64,000 nucleotides of DNA from Celeribacter neptunius (GCF_900113955.1 NZ_FORH01000005.1:248001-312000); one strand, 5' to 3'. Shown: positions 52,833 to 62,658, counted from the first letter of the stretch. A program made the numbers and translations. Notes: a model not told the origin generated them from the letters alone.

Positions 52833-53884
52833 CAGAGCACCTCTGGCGAGAGAATATCGGAGATCGGCGTGCGCACGCGCTTTTTCTGGATCTCGAAATT
52901 GCCCAAGGGTGTCCAACCGGCGAGAACCACGTCCTGGCCCTCGGGTTTGAAGGCGGCCTTGAGACTCTGTTCGAACTGGCGCCGGTCTTTTTTCGCCATC
53001 GGGGCAAGATCGAGAATGATCTGGCCGGCCAGCCCGCGCAGGCGCAGCTGTCGCGGCAGGTCGCGGGCGAGCGCGATATTGGCCTTGAGCCCGGCCGCAG
53101 GCGAGAAATCCCCGCCGGTGTTCACATCGACGGAGACAAAGGCCCGGGTGGGTTCGATAAAGGCCGAGCCGGCGCCCTTGAGCAGAACGCGACTGTCGAG
53201 CGCGGCATCGATCAGCTCATGAACGCCGTGATTGTCGAAGGCCGCCTCGCTGTCATCGAAGAGATCCGCATCAGCCCAGTCACGCCAGGCGGCCTCATGG
53301 GCATCGGGCCCGTCGACCAGCAATTCCGGCGCGCCGTTCACATCCGCGAGCACCGCTTCGGCGAGGCCACGCATGGCGGCGATATCGTCGGCCACATCCG
53401 CGTCGGACGCGCCTTCGCAGGCCGAGCGCAGGATCAGCCCCAGGCTTTCATCGGCGCCCTCCATGCCGTCTTCCGCCAGATCGTGCAGGCGGATGAGTGC
53501 GTCATCTTCCTTGATCTGGCGCGAAATGTTCAGCCCCGGGGCGTCCGGGGTGACGATGGCGTATTTCGATTTGAACAGGAGCCGCGTGGTCACCGGCACC
53601 GCCTTGCCATCCTCGGCAATATGGGTGACCTGCACCAGCATCGGCGCACCGGGTTTGAGCCCCTTGTTGCCACGCAGATAGGCTTGCTCGCCATTCGGCA
53701 GATCGAGAAGCGCACCGCCCATGCCCTTGAGGCTGCGCCCGCCCTTGGCGCGGTAGATCGCACCGGGGGCGGCGGGGGCGTCATCAAGGGCATCCACCAG
53801 AAGATCGTCGAGCTGGCCGTCGCGGATCAGCGCCGCAGCGCGTTTGCCCTGAACTTCGCCCAATGCAATGACAGTGCCTTTCAT
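52832..53884 (-). CDS. Ribonuclease E/G family protein (short form)
   Basis: The 350-residue protein carries the RNase E/G catalytic core, with FVSVDVNTGGDF (catalytic Asp) and, further on, IILDLAPM (second Asp). The N-terminal part has an S1-like region (GAIYRAKGGRSLKGMGGALLDL). It is shorter than RNase E (which has a scaffold tail) and than RNase G, as expected for the alphaproteobacterial short paralogue. It processes or degrades RNA in the cytosol. It is followed directly by yacG in one transcript and preceded by maf. Confidence 0.85.
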   Translation of the reverse strand: MKGTVIALGEVQGKRAAALIRDGQLDDLLVDALDDAPAAPGAIYRAKGGRSLKGMGGALLDLPNGEQAYLRGNKGLKPGAPMLVQVTHIAEDGKAVPVTTRLLFKSKYAIVTPDAPGLNISRQIKEDDALIRLHDLAEDGMEGADESLGLILRSACEGASDADVADDIAAMRGLAEAVLADVNGAPELLVDGPDAHEAAWRDWADADLFDDSEAAFDNHGVHELIDAALDSRVLLKGAGSAFIEPTRAFVSVDVNTGGDFSPAAGLKANIALARDLPRQLRLRGLAGQIILDLAPMAKKDRRQFEQSLKAAFKPEGQDVVLAGWTPLGNFEIQKKRVRTPISDILSPEVL

Positions 53885-53894
53885 CGTGTGCCTT

Positions 53895-54473
53895 TCATGA
53901 CCCGTCTCCGTACACGGGATATCCCGCCGCCAAGAGCAGGTTCGCGGTTTCCGCCACCGGCAGGCCCATCACGGCGGTGTAGCTGCCCTGAATCCATGGG
54001 ATAAAGGCGCCCGCCGGGCCCTGAATGCCATAGCCCCCGGCCTTGCCGTGCCAATCGCCCGAGGCGAGGTAGCTGTTCACTTCCAGATCCGAGAGCCGCT
54101 TCATCTTCACCGTGGTGACGACATCCTGCTCCCAGACCTGCGTGCCATGGGCGACGGCCACAGCCGTGATCACCTTATGGCGACGCCCGGACATGGCCAA
54201 AAGAAATTCGGCGCATTCCTTTTCATCGGCGGGTTTGCCCATGATACGGCGGCCAAGGGCCACCGTGGTGTCGGCGCAGAGCACGATCTCGTCCTCGGCG
54301 CGCGGCACCGCCAGCACCTTTTCACGCGCCATGCGCGCGCAATAGGGCCGGGGCAATTCGCCCTTCAAAGGGTCCTCATTGATGTCGGGAGATCGGATCT
54401 CGTCGGGGGTGAGGCCCAGCTGCGCCAGAAGCTCTTTCCGGCGCGGGCTGCCTGAACCGAGGATCAGTTTCAT
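53895..54473 (-). CDS. maf: Maf-family nucleotide pyrophosphatase
   Basis: Maf proteins hydrolyse non-canonical or modified nucleoside triphosphates. The 192-residue protein has [10 protein letters not shown] at residues 7-16 and [20 protein letters not shown], the usual signature; [15 protein letters not shown] and SYTAVMGLP complete it. It follows infA after 16 nt and precedes the RNase E/G gene by 10 nt, an order common in Rhodobacteraceae. Confidence 0.93.
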   Translation of the reverse strand: MKLILGSGSPRRKELLAQLGLTPDEIRSPDINEDPLKGELPRPYCARMAREKVLAVPRAEDEIVLCADTTVALGRRIMGKPADEKECAEFLLAMSGRRHKVITAVAVAHGTQVWEQDVVTTVKMKRLSDLEVNSYLASGDWHGKAGGYGIQGPAGAFIPWIQGSYTAVMGLPVAETANLLLAAGYPVYGDGS

Positions 54474-54489
54474 AGGGTCGCTTGCGCTC

Positions 54490-54708
54490 TTAGCGGAAGC
54501 GGTAGTTGATCCGACCTTTGGTCAGATCGTAGGGGGTCATTTCGACCTGCACTTTGTCGCCAGCGAGAACGCGGATGCGGTTCTTGCGCATCTTGCCTGC
54601 CGTGTGCGCGATGATCGTATGGCCGTTTTCCAGCTCGACCAGGAATGTCGCGTTCGGCAGGAGTTCCTTAACGACACCGGGAAATTCGAGCATTTCTTCC
54701 TTGGCCAT
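54490..54708 (-). CDS. infA: Translation initiation factor IF-1
   Basis: The 72-residue protein is a single OB fold: [60 protein letters not shown] and YRFR at the end. IF-1 binds the ribosomal A site during initiation and is essential. The ATG at 54708 has GGAGTGACC in front; a GTG two codons earlier is not used. Confidence 0.98.
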   Translation of the reverse strand: MAKEEMLEFPGVVKELLPNATFLVELENGHTIIAHTAGKMRKNRIRVLAGDKVQVEMTPYDLTKGRINYRFR

Positions 54709-54798
54709 GGTCACTCCATAGTTGGTTTCACCCGCCTGATGTACGGGGCGCGCTAGTAAATGCGCCTTTAATGGCCGATTTTCAAGGTGGATTTCGCG

Positions 54799-55686
54799 TT
54801 ATTTCAGACACAGTACCGGCAAAACGCCCGGGTTTGCATCGGTTTCGCTCTCCGGCCAATGCCGGGAGACGCTGACTTCGACGCTGGCCTTGGCCATGGC
54901 GAGCGACTCGCTCAGGTCATCGACAATGGCGAAGCCGGGCGCGTTGCGGGGTCCGCGGGCCAGGGTCCCGTCCGCGGGCGCGGCGCCGTCGGGCGGACAG
55001 AACACGCGGGCCTGGCCGAGATTGACATCGATCACCTCGCATTGCGGCACCTCGCCAACGAGCGGCGCCATGGCGACGATCATCTGGCCCTCAAGCGCCC
55101 GGGCGCGGCAACCGATCTCGACCCGGCTGGCGCCTTGTTCCGTGTCGGTGCAAGACGGCACCAGAAGGATCTCGGCCCCGGCCTCGGCGCAGCGCCTTGA
55201 GATCAAGGGGAATTCGCTGTCGTAACAGATCACCGCAGCAACCTTGCCAAAGCGGGTGTCGAGCACCGGCATCGCGTCGCCAGCGACCATGTCGAGCGCG
55301 CGCTCATATGGCGTCGGCATTTGCTTTTCGAGCCAGGCCTCCCCCTCGGGGGCGCAGAACAGGGCACGGTTGACGAAAGCGTCGCCCTTGCGGGCAAAGC
55401 CCGAGCCGCCGAGGATGGTCGCTCCGGTGTCTTGCACGAGGCTGCGAATCCCCGCGCAATAGGCGTCGAAATGATCCGCGCCGCGGGCCATCCAGGCTTT
55501 TGCATCAAGCGGGGCATCGCGCGTGACCTCGCCGTAGAACGTGGCCTCAAGCGCGGTATATTCGGGGAAAACCATCAGCGTGTCGCGATCGGCTTCGAGC
55601 GCGGTCAGAGCCTCGCGGTAACGGGTGAGCCAACCTTCGGGCGTGTCGTGCCAGATCGGCTGCCAGGTCGCGGCGATCAGTCTCAC
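54799..55686 (-). CDS. Carbon-nitrogen hydrolase (nitrilase superfamily)
   Basis: The 295-residue enzyme has the Glu-Lys-Cys triad: E42 in VFPEYTAL, K121 in LEKQMPTPYE and C154 in ICYDSEFP. The superfamily cleaves nitriles or amides; the exact substrate is unclear. Overlap of its start with the GNAT gene (4 nt) shows co-transcription. Confidence 0.88.
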   Translation of the reverse strand: MRLIAATWQPIWHDTPEGWLTRYREALTALEADRDTLMVFPEYTALEATFYGEVTRDAPLDAKAWMARGADHFDAYCAGIRSLVQDTGATILGGSGFARKGDAFVNRALFCAPEGEAWLEKQMPTPYERALDMVAGDAMPVLDTRFGKVAAVICYDSEFPLISRRCAEAGAEILLVPSCTDTEQGASRVEIGCRARALEGQMIVAMAPLVGEVPQCEVIDVNLGQARVFCPPDGAAPADGTLARGPRNAPGFAIVDDLSESLAMAKASVEVSVSRHWPESETDANPGVLPVLCLK

Positions 55687-56270
55687 AATTGTTTGCCCCA
55701 GAATTGCAACTCTTTTTCAGAGGCGCTGTCTTCGGTCACGTCTTTCCAGCCGAAGCGGGCGATGACGCCGGCGAGCGGGTGATAGCCGCGGCCGCGCCAG
55801 AACCGGTCATGGCTGCGTGCGCCCTCGGGGCGGAGCGGATGATCCTCGGGCCGGATCACCGAACAGAAGGCGGAATATGTCAGCCCGAGCCGACGGGCAT
55901 GGTCTTCGCGCGCGTCGAAGAACGCGTGGCCCGCGCCCAGGCCACGATACGCGGGCAGAAGCACGGATTCGGCGCAGTAGAAAATCTCTTCCATCGGCCA
56001 GTGGTGATGCGAGAAGGCCTCGGCGAAATCCTCGGCGTGGCCCAGGAGCGGCGATCCGGTGGCGGCGCCGACCAGCCTGTCCGCGTCGAACGCCGCGACC
56101 AGAACGGCATTCTCATTGCCTGCGTAGCTCGCCATATAGCGACGCTCGTACTCGAGATCGCCATCGTAGAGGTAAGGCCAGTCGCGGAACACGGTGATCC
56201 GGAGATTTGCCAGATCGTCGAGCGCGCTTTCGACATCGGCCCCGCGCAGGGTGCGGAAGGAGAGTGTCAT
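55683..56270 (-). CDS. GNAT-family N-acetyltransferase
   Basis: The 195-residue protein has a GNAT fold with an acetyl-CoA loop, SVLLPAYRGLGAGHAFFDAREDHAR, preceded by beta strands (AVLVAAFDADRLVGAATG). The conserved RFWRGRGY end is also typical. The ATG at 56270 follows GGCGGACCC. A much longer open frame exists upstream but is out of phase with the neighbouring gene and is not protein-like. The acceptor is unknown. Confidence 0.85.
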   Translation of the reverse strand: MTLSFRTLRGADVESALDDLANLRITVFRDWPYLYDGDLEYERRYMASYAGNENAVLVAAFDADRLVGAATGSPLLGHAEDFAEAFSHHHWPMEEIFYCAESVLLPAYRGLGAGHAFFDAREDHARRLGLTYSAFCSVIRPEDHPLRPEGARSHDRFWRGRGYHPLAGVIARFGWKDVTEDSASEKELQFWGKQL

Positions 56271-56280
56271 CGGGTCCGCC

Positions 56281-56694
56281 TCACGAGACCTGTGCCACCC
56301 AGTCCTCGGCATTGTAATAGACCGAGACGCGGGCGATCTTGCCGTCCTTGATGTCGAAAAACGCGCCCGCCGGCAGGTTGTAGCGCTGGCCATGGGCTTC
56401 CGGATAGCCTTCGGCGGTCTTGAGATATTTGCCCAGGACGCGGAACTCGGCGGCGGCGCGGCTGCCGGCGTCATTGGCAAAGAGCACCATCTCGGTGAGG
56501 GTCTCTTCATAAGCCGTGTCCATCGCCTGCATGAAGGCGGTAAAAGCCGCCTTGCCATGCTCCACGGGGCCCTGGTTAATCCGGTGTTCGACATTGTCGG
56601 AGAGGCAATCGAGCATGGCCTGATGGTCGTGCTCGGCGAAAGCGTCGTAATAGCGGCTCAACAGGGCGAGGGTTTCCGCGCGGGTCTGGCTCAT
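56281..56694 (-). CDS. NTF2/SnoaL-like fold protein (ketosteroid-isomerase-related)
   Basis: The 137-residue protein has the cone-shaped NTF2-like pattern: ALLSRYYDAFAEHDHQAMLDCLSDNVEHRINQG, then EFRVLGKYLKTAEGYPEAHGQRYNLPAGAFFDIKDGKIARVSVYY. No catalytic residue pattern assigns a reaction. It starts 10 nt after the phosphatase gene, with AGGATATCCC before the ATG. Confidence 0.82.
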   Translation of the reverse strand: MSQTRAETLALLSRYYDAFAEHDHQAMLDCLSDNVEHRINQGPVEHGKAAFTAFMQAMDTAYEETLTEMVLFANDAGSRAAAEFRVLGKYLKTAEGYPEAHGQRYNLPAGAFFDIKDGKIARVSVYYNAEDWVAQVS

Positions 56695-56703
56695 GGGATA
56701 TCC

Positions 56704-57168
56704 TTAGTCTTTGGGGGTGCCGAAGCGGGACTGCATCTTGGCGATAATCTGATCGCGGGCCTGGCGATAGGCGTCGAGCTTGGCCTCGCGGCTCTCGCCG
56801 ATGCCCGTGGGGTCCATGATCGGCCAATATTCGACCTCGAGATGGTAATAGCGGGTCAGCTCAAGGGCCTGTCTCTGTGAGGCGGGTGAGAGCGCGATCA
56901 CCAGATCATAGGAGGAAATATCGTCGCCCCATTCTTTCATATCGTCGAAAGAACGGGCCTGATGGCGGTGCAGCTCGATGCCCAATTCGTCACAGACGGC
57001 GACGGCAAACCCGTCGACATCGAGATCGGAATGCACCCCGGCGGATTGGACATAGACCTGGCCGGGGTAGAATTTCTTCATCAGCGCTTCCGCCATGGGC
57101 GAACGCACCGCGTTATGGTCGCAGCAGAACAGGATCGAATGCGGGATACCTGTCGCCAAACCCGTCAC
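56704..57168 (-). CDS. Low-molecular-weight phosphatase / arsenate reductase-like protein
   Basis: The 154-residue protein has the C-x5-R loop C16-DHNAV-R22 followed by S23, after ILFCCDH. This is the P-loop of LMW tyrosine phosphatases and ArsC-type thioredoxin-linked arsenate reductases. The later Asp is in IMDPTGIGES. It sits beside UPF0262 and hisD, as in other Rhodobacteraceae, where its role is undefined. The start is a GTG that overlaps the UPF0262 stop codon. Confidence 0.85.
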   Translation of the reverse strand: MTGLATGIPHSILFCCDHNAVRSPMAEALMKKFYPGQVYVQSAGVHSDLDVDGFAVAVCDELGIELHRHQARSFDDMKEWGDDISSYDLVIALSPASQRQALELTRYYHLEVEYWPIMDPTGIGESREAKLDAYRQARDQIIAKMQSRFGTPKD

Positions 57169-57641
57169 CCCCAGTGCAAGACGCAGATCAGGGTGAACAG
57201 GCGCCGCGCGGTGTCGATATCGACCTCGGCCTTGCCTTCGAGCCGTTCCTGCAGCACCCGTGCGCCCTCGTTGTGGATGCCGCGGCGGGCCATGTCGATG
57301 GCTTCGATCTGGCTGGGCGGCATTTTCTTCACCGCGTCGAAATAGCTCTCGCAGATCTGGAAATAGTCTTTCACCACCTGCCGGAACGGCCCGAGCGAAA
57401 GGTGAAACTCGGCGGCCTTCTCATCCTTTTCCGTAGACAAATCGAATACCAAACGCCGCTCACGGATCGCCAGGCCGAGTTTGAATGGTCCGTTTGGAAC
57501 ATCGCGGTCATCGCGGGCGGGCAGGGTGAAACTGTTGTCTTCGAGCAGGTCGAAGATCGCGACCTTGCGCTCCTGTTCGATCTCGGGCGTCGGTGGCGCG
57601 AGGCCCTTCTCGTCGATGGTGACGGAAACCAGTTTGCTCAT
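57165..57641 (-). CDS. UPF0262 family protein
   Basis: The 158-residue protein matches UPF0262, an alphaproteobacterial family without known function: VTIDEKGLAPPTPEIEQERKVAIFDLLEDNSF, then FHLSLGPFRQVVKDYFQICESYFDAVKKMPPSQIEAIDMARRGIHNEGA. Its ATG at 57641 shares a base with the hisD stop codon. A GTG just before it is an alternative. Confidence 0.9.
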   Translation of the reverse strand: MSKLVSVTIDEKGLAPPTPEIEQERKVAIFDLLEDNSFTLPARDDRDVPNGPFKLGLAIRERRLVFDLSTEKDEKAAEFHLSLGPFRQVVKDYFQICESYFDAVKKMPPSQIEAIDMARRGIHNEGARVLQERLEGKAEVDIDTARRLFTLICVLHWG

Positions 57642-58960
57642 CACATGTCCTCGCCAGTGGCCTCGTTCAACCGGTCGAGCCGGGCACGCACGGAGAGACC
57701 ATGCGCTTCGAGGCTTTCGGATTTCGCCAGACGTTCCGCCGCCGGGCCGATGGCCTTGAGCGCCTCTGGAGACATCTTGGCCAAGGTCGTGCGTTTGAGG
57801 AAGTCCAAAACCGACAAGCCCGAGGAAAACCGCGCCGAGCGGGCGGTGGGCAAGACGTGGTTCGGCCCACCGACATAGTCGCCGATCGCCTCGGGTGTCC
57901 AGGCGCCGATGAAAATCGCGCCGGCATGCTGCACCTTGGCGGAGAGCGCCTCCGGCTCCGTGACGCAGAGCTCGAGGTGCTCGGGGGCGAAACGGTCCGA
58001 CAGGGCGGCGGCTTCGTCGAGATCGCGCGCGGTGATCACCACGCCGAACTCTTCCCAGGACTTGCCGGCAATGGCGCGGCGTTCGAGGGTTTCGAGGCGT
58101 TTTTCGACGGCGTCTGCCACGGCCTGCCCAAAGGCGGCGTCATCGGTGATCAGAATCGACTGCGCGCTCTCGTCATGTTCGGCCTGGCTCATCAGATCGA
58201 CGGCGATCCAGTCCGGATCGTTGTGCTTGTCGGCGATCACAAGGATCTCGGAGGGGCCGGCAATCATGTCGATGCCGACCTTGCCGAAGACCCGGCGTTT
58301 GGCGGCGGCGACAAAGGCATTGCCCGGGCCGGTGATCTTGTCGACGGGGGCGATGCTCTCGGTGCCATAGGCCAGCGCGGCCACAGCCTGCGCCCCGCCG
58401 ACACGGTAGATCTCATCGACGCCGGCGATCCGCGCCGCCATCAGGACCAGCGGGTTCGCGATGCCGTCGGGGGTCGGCACGGTGATGGCAAGACGTGGCA
58501 CACCTGCGACCTTGGCCGGAATGGCGTTCATCAACACGGAGGACGGGTAGGAGGCGAGACCGCCCGGCACGTAAAGCCCGGCGGCAGACACCGGCGTCCA
58601 GCGCCAGCCGAGGGTGGCGCCATCGGGATCGGTCCACATCTGGTCCTCGGGCATCTGACGCACGTGATAGGCGCGGATGCGCTCGGCGGCCAATTCGAGG
58701 GCGACGCGGTCCGCATTGGACACCTCGGCACAGAGTGCGTCGATTTCGGCATCCGAGAACCGCAGCGCCTCAGAGGTGAGCTCCATCCGGTCGAACTTCG
58801 CCGTCAGCTCCAGCACCGCCGCGTCGCCGCGGTTGCGCACATCCGCGATGATCGCGGCCACCGCGTCGTCGACATCCGGGCTGTCCTCACGCTTCATCGT
58901 CAAAAGCGCAGCAAAGCGGGTCTCGAAATCGGCATCCGTGGTGGACAGGAAATGGGGCAT
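57641..58960 (-). CDS. hisD: Histidinol dehydrogenase
   Basis: HisD oxidises histidinol to histidine in two NAD-dependent steps, the last reactions of histidine synthesis. The 439-residue protein has [22 protein letters not shown], the PSEILVIAD block and [17 protein letters not shown], plus the catalytic FAPEHLEL near 325-332 (Glu and His). GGAGACCGAC stands before the ATG. It is followed by UPF0262. Confidence 0.97.
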   Translation of the reverse strand: MPHFLSTTDADFETRFAALLTMKREDSPDVDDAVAAIIADVRNRGDAAVLELTAKFDRMELTSEALRFSDAEIDALCAEVSNADRVALELAAERIRAYHVRQMPEDQMWTDPDGATLGWRWTPVSAAGLYVPGGLASYPSSVLMNAIPAKVAGVPRLAITVPTPDGIANPLVLMAARIAGVDEIYRVGGAQAVAALAYGTESIAPVDKITGPGNAFVAAAKRRVFGKVGIDMIAGPSEILVIADKHNDPDWIAVDLMSQAEHDESAQSILITDDAAFGQAVADAVEKRLETLERRAIAGKSWEEFGVVITARDLDEAAALSDRFAPEHLELCVTEPEALSAKVQHAGAIFIGAWTPEAIGDYVGGPNHVLPTARSARFSSGLSVLDFLKRTTLAKMSPEALKAIGPAAERLAKSESLEAHGLSVRARLDRLNEATGEDM

Positions 58961-59069
58961 GTCGGTCTCCTTGATGAGACCGACATAGCGCGGCTAAGCG
59001 CAGGTCTCAAGCGCCAGTCGCTCCGCGCAATTTGCAACGGGAAATTGCCTGAGGCCTCGGGCGCCTTCG

Positions 59070-59549
59070 TCAGTCGTCGTGGCTCGGGACGTGATGCGAC
59101 GGCGCCACATAGGGGCGGGTGACGTCTTTCAGGGTCGCATCCAAGGTCTCGACCTCGAGCGCGATCGCGCCGTCGCCGGCGAGCGTGATCTCGATCTGGC
59201 CCATGCCGTCCTGCGTGGGGGTGAACGTGAGGGCGAGAAGCGACAGGATCATCTCCTTGTCGTCCGCCGGCACACCCGAGGAGCGCGCCGCCAGCACATC
59301 GTCGAACACCAGCACGGCCTGCACCCGTTCGACCGGACGCTGGCGGCGTTCGGCGGCTTCGACATCTTCCCAGCGGAAGCGGTTGATCAGAAGCGCAAAG
59401 CGGCGCCGGCTCGTGTCATAGGATATTTCACCCATCGGCACCACGGCATCCTGACAGAGCGCCGAAATCACGGTCAGATCGTCGCTGTCGAGCGCTTTGA
59501 GATAGACCGGGCGTTCGCCGCCGTCTTCGAACTTTGCATCTTCCACCAT
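59070..59549 (-). CDS. DUF2948 family protein
   Basis: The 159-residue protein is recognisable as DUF2948 by LKALDSDDLTVISALCQDAVVPMGEISYDTSRRRFALLINRFRWED and the acidic, His-rich C terminus. No function is known. It overlaps the murA stop codon with its ATG and is probably expressed from the murA promoter. Confidence 0.88.
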   Translation of the reverse strand: MVEDAKFEDGGERPVYLKALDSDDLTVISALCQDAVVPMGEISYDTSRRRFALLINRFRWEDVEAAERRQRPVERVQAVLVFDDVLAARSSGVPADDKEMILSLLALTFTPTQDGMGQIEITLAGDGAIALEVETLDATLKDVTRPYVAPSHHVPSHDD

Positions 59550-60814
59550 CAGGATTGGATCCTTTCGATTTGCGCGCCGATGCCGGAGAGTTTCTTCTCG
59601 ATGAACTCATAGCCGCGGTCGAGGTGATAGACCCGCGACACCACGGTTTCGCCCTCGGCGGCAAGACCTGCGAGGATGAGCGACACCGAGGCGCGCAGAT
59701 CGGTCGCCATCACCGGTGCGCCCTTGAGCTTTTCGACGCCGTGGACCTTGGCGTGGCCACCATGCACCTCGATATCCGCGCCCATGCGAATGAGCTCCGG
59801 CGCATGCATGAAGCGGTTCTCGAAAATGGTCTCTTCCAGAACGGAGGTGCCCTCGGCGGTGCACAGAAGCGCCATCATCTGGGCCTGCAGATCGGTGGGG
59901 AAGCCGGGGAAGGGTTCGGTGGTTACATCCACCGCTTTCACCCGGTCGCCCTTGCGCGACACCGTCAGGCCTCGGGCGTTTTCCTCGACCGAGATCCCGG
60001 CCTCTTCGAGCTTGGCGACAAAGCTTTCGACCAGCGACAGCTTGCCCCCGAGACAAGTGACCTCGCCGCCGCAGATCGCCGGCGCCAGCATGAAGGTGCC
60101 AAGCTCGATCCGGTCGGTGACCACCGGGTGGGTGGCGCCATGCAGCCGGTCGACGCCCTGAATTTCGATCCGCGAGGTGCCGGCGCCTTCGATCTGGGCG
60201 CCCATCTTGTTGAGACAGTCGCAGAGATCGACGATCTCCGGCTCGCGCGCGGCGTTCTCCAGCACGGATGTGCCTTTGGCGAGCGAGGCCGCCATGACGA
60301 AATTCTCGGTCGCGCCCACGGAAGGAAAGCGCATCTTGTGCACCGCGCCCTTGAGACCACCTGCGGCCTTGGCGTGCAGGTAGCCGTCCTTGAGGCTGAT
60401 CTCGGCGCCCAAGGCCTCGAGCGCGGTGGTGTGCAGATCCATCGGGCGGGCGCCGATGGCGCAGCCGCCCGGCAGCGACACCACCGCATGGCCGAGACGC
60501 GCCAAAAGCGGGCCGAGCACCAGATTCGAGGCGCGCATCTTGCGCACGATCTCGTAATCCGCCACCGGGTTGATCTCGCCATGGCAGGACATGGCCTGCA
60601 CCTTGCCGTCCTGCAGCGCGGTGACTTCGGCGCCCAGAGAGGCGAGAAGCGCGGTCATCGTCTTGATGTCCGAGAGCCGCGGCGCATTGGTCAGCGTCAG
60701 CGGTTCATCCGACAGAAGCGTCGCCGGCATCAGCGCCAGGCAGGCGTTCTTGGCCCCCGCGATCTCGATGTCGCCATTGAGAGGCCCGTTGCCCCGTACC
60801 AGAATCGAATCCAT
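59549..60814 (-). CDS. murA: UDP-N-acetylglucosamine 1-carboxyvinyltransferase
   Basis: MurA transfers enolpyruvate from PEP to UDP-GlcNAc, the first committed step of peptidoglycan synthesis. The 421-residue protein has K22 in IAGAKNACL and the nucleophile C118 in [15 protein letters not shown]. The Cys position implies sensitivity to fosfomycin in the usual way. It heads the minus-strand series murA-DUF2948-hisD-UPF0262. Confidence 0.97.
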   Translation of the reverse strand: MDSILVRGNGPLNGDIEIAGAKNACLALMPATLLSDEPLTLTNAPRLSDIKTMTALLASLGAEVTALQDGKVQAMSCHGEINPVADYEIVRKMRASNLVLGPLLARLGHAVVSLPGGCAIGARPMDLHTTALEALGAEISLKDGYLHAKAAGGLKGAVHKMRFPSVGATENFVMAASLAKGTSVLENAAREPEIVDLCDCLNKMGAQIEGAGTSRIEIQGVDRLHGATHPVVTDRIELGTFMLAPAICGGEVTCLGGKLSLVESFVAKLEEAGISVEENARGLTVSRKGDRVKAVDVTTEPFPGFPTDLQAQMMALLCTAEGTSVLEETIFENRFMHAPELIRMGADIEVHGGHAKVHGVEKLKGAPVMATDLRASVSLILAGLAAEGETVVSRVYHLDRGYEFIEKKLSGIGAQIERIQS

Positions 60815-60823
60815 ATGCTCGCC

Positions 60824-60982
60824 TCACTCGTCCTCTGCGACCCCCTTGTCCGAAGCACTGCGGGCGCGCGCCTGCGCCTTGCGACGCTGAAGATTGGCCT
60901 TCAGCGCGGCTTTCAGCCGATCATCTCGGCTTTTGGGGGCGGGTTTCGCAGATTTCCGGTTGGGATCGGTCTTGTTGTCCAT
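60824..60982 (-). CDS. Small basic conserved protein upstream of murA
   Basis: A 52-residue open frame runs from an ATG at 60982 to a TGA at 60824-60826, 9 nt before murA. It is highly basic (DDRLKAALKANLQRRKAQARARS) with an acidic end (GVAEDE). CGGAG lies 4 nt before the ATG. The position right before murA and the ribosome site support a real gene. Short basic proteins of this kind before murA are familiar from Rhodobacteraceae. The function is unknown. Confidence 0.72.
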   Translation of the reverse strand: MDNKTDPNRKSAKPAPKSRDDRLKAALKANLQRRKAQARARSASDKGVAEDE

Positions 60983-61174
60983 AAAGCTCCGTGTAGCCAA
61001 AGCGCCGCGCCCAGTCCAGTCTTAGCGCCCAGTCTTGGCGTCCAGCCTGAGAGTTCAGCCGTGGAGCCAAGCCGTGCTGGGGTTTCACGCGATTATGCGG
61101 CAACGGAAAGATGACGGGCGGAGGGCTCGGGGAAAGAAACTTTGGCCGAGGTGAAATTTTTCTCGAAAATGCGC

Positions 61175-61203
61175 TTGCACCGCGCCGCGATCACGTCTAA
61201 TTA
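61175..61203 (+). promoter_or_regulatory. Sigma-70 type promoter of tRNA-Thr
   Basis: TTGCAC at 61175-61180 and TAATTA at 61198-61203 are separated by 17 nt. The tRNA gene starts 45 nt after the -10 element. The rest of the 265-nt gap between 60983 and 61247 shows several copies of CCCAGTC (61006-61035) but no gene. Confidence 0.55.
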
Positions 61204-61247
61204 GCCGCCCACGGCGACGGTGACACCGCTCACCACCGCACCGCGGC

Positions 61248-61322
<75 letters not shown>

Positions 61323-61743
61323 CTTAAAATCAAATTATCCATAAAAATCATGTGCTTATGCGGATGACTTGTGCGCCAGTCCCCCTATTAGTCCCCTTTT
61401 GGGCGTTTGCTTGCAGTCTCGAATTTTTCTGTGACGTGGCATTGAACGGGTTGCAGAGGTAGGGGGTAGGTCAGTCTCCGGGGCTTTTCGATCTGGAAAA
61501 CCGCGCTCCCCTCCGTGTGCAATATCTTTTGAGAAAATAGGGGGTGGGGGTCTGGGCGCTTTGAGACAGCGCAAACCCTGCACTTGGCTCTGTTAATACA
61601 GCGATTTACAGGCTGGGTTGTCCTCTCTTTCCTGCCTTCAGGAAAGCGCAAATGGAAAACCCCGCGCTGGGCGGGGCATATCGCGCGGCTTCATGCTGTG
61701 TCATTCCCCTTGAAATGGTGTATCCTACAGGCTACATGACAGC
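61323..61743. other. Non-coding gap after tRNA-Thr
   Basis: These 421 nt show no convincing gene; short open frames on the minus strand (61356-61651) lack ribosome sites and protein-like composition. The stretch contains CCCCCTATTAGTCCCCTTTT near 61384, which may be part of an attachment region or an integrase relic. Confidence 0.45.
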
Positions 61744-62040
61744 ATGATTGAAATTCGCCAAACCAATGAGTTTCACGACTGGTTAACGGGTTTGAAAGAT
61801 GCCCGTGCCAAACAGAAGATTGCCACCCGTGTGCGCCGTATGGCTTTTGGAAACATGGGGGATGTGAAGCCCGTGGGGGCTGGCGTTAGTGAAATGCGCA
61901 TAGATGAAGGCGCGGGATACCGTGTTTACTTCATCCAGCGCGGCAAGGTTGTTGTTGTGCTTCTCTGTGGCGGAACCAAAAAGCGCCAGCAAGCGGATAT
62001 AGAGAACGCAAAAGCACTTGCGCAGGAATGGAAGGGTTAG
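61744..62040 (+). CDS. RelE/HigB-type toxin
   Basis: The 98-residue protein matches the Gp49/HigB branch of RelE-like toxins: IRQTNEFHDWLTGLKDARAKQKIATRVRRMAFGNMGDVKPVGAGVSEMRID, then GYRVYFIQRGKVVVVLLCGGTKKRQQADIENA. Such toxins cleave mRNA on the ribosome. Its antitoxin starts 2 nt after its stop codon. Toxin before antitoxin is the order of higBA-type systems. Confidence 0.9.
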   Translation: MIEIRQTNEFHDWLTGLKDARAKQKIATRVRRMAFGNMGDVKPVGAGVSEMRIDEGAGYRVYFIQRGKVVVVLLCGGTKKRQQADIENAKALAQEWKG

Positions 62041-62042
62041 AA

Positions 62043-62342
62043 ATGGCACTTGAAACCACACTCTTTGACCCCGCCGAATACCTCGACAATGACGAGGCTA
62101 TTGCGGATTACCTCTCTGACGCTCTCGAAACGGGCGACTCTGCCTTCATCGCGGACGCGCTGGGCGTTGTGGCACGCGCAAAAGGTATGAAGCAAATTGC
62201 AGAAGATGCAGGGCTTTCCCGTGAAAGCCTATACAAAGCCCTCAGCGACAAGGGAAACCCTGAGCTTTCCACTGTGCTCAAAGTGCTGTCCGCCATGGGG
62301 TTGCGCCTTACCGCTGCGCCCGTAATCCACGCCGCCGAATAA
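62043..62342 (+). CDS. HigA-type antitoxin with helix-turn-helix
   Basis: The 99-residue protein has an acidic toxin-binding part (TTLFDPAEYLDNDEAIADYLSDALETGD) and an XRE-like DNA-binding region (GMKQIAEDAGLSRESLYKALSDKGNPELSTVLKVLSAMGLRL). It neutralises the toxin encoded just upstream and represses the shared promoter. AAGGG lies 6 nt before the ATG at 62043. Confidence 0.9.
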   Translation: MALETTLFDPAEYLDNDEAIADYLSDALETGDSAFIADALGVVARAKGMKQIAEDAGLSRESLYKALSDKGNPELSTVLKVLSAMGLRLTAAPVIHAAE

Positions 62343-62348
62343 GCCAGA

Positions 62349-62658
62349 GTAACAGCCCATCAGGCCCGCCGAGCGCATTAGGGTAATCTTAGGGTGGTTG
62401 GCGGCAAGTCTAACAGCCCATCCCCACGCGGGCGCGTATTGGTCCGAGAAAGCGCAACATTGCCCGCTCTCCGTGGCCTCAAGAAAACTGTCTTGATTTC
62501 GTCCGCATGAAAAATTCACGGAACAGCGCCAGTTCTCAGGGCAGGCTTTCAGAGATTTGATAGCCCCCCTCTCCCCACGCGCGCGGGTATTGCGCTCCAA
62601 AGCGGCAGGGCAGCTTGAATATCTTCATTGTTTTCCAAGAGACGCCCTAACAGCCCAT
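62349..62658. repeat. Repeated TAACAGCCCAT motif in a non-coding gap
   Basis: GTAACAGCCCATC begins at 62349, TAACAGCCCATC at 62411 and TAACAGCCCAT at 62648. The second copy is followed by CCCCACGCGGGCGCGTATTG, and a similar block CCCCACGCGCGCGGGTATTG occurs at 62574. No gene is visible between 62343 and 62714. These may be binding sites for an element-encoded protein. Confidence 0.5.

Noticed and set aside
59534-61114. Long plus-strand frame of 526 codons over murA
   Set aside because: Antisense shadow of murA and its upstream region; no ribosome site and no domain.
61356-61651. Two overlapping minus-strand frames after tRNA-Thr as an integrase remnant
   Set aside because: No catalytic motif or domain of a recombinase could be seen.
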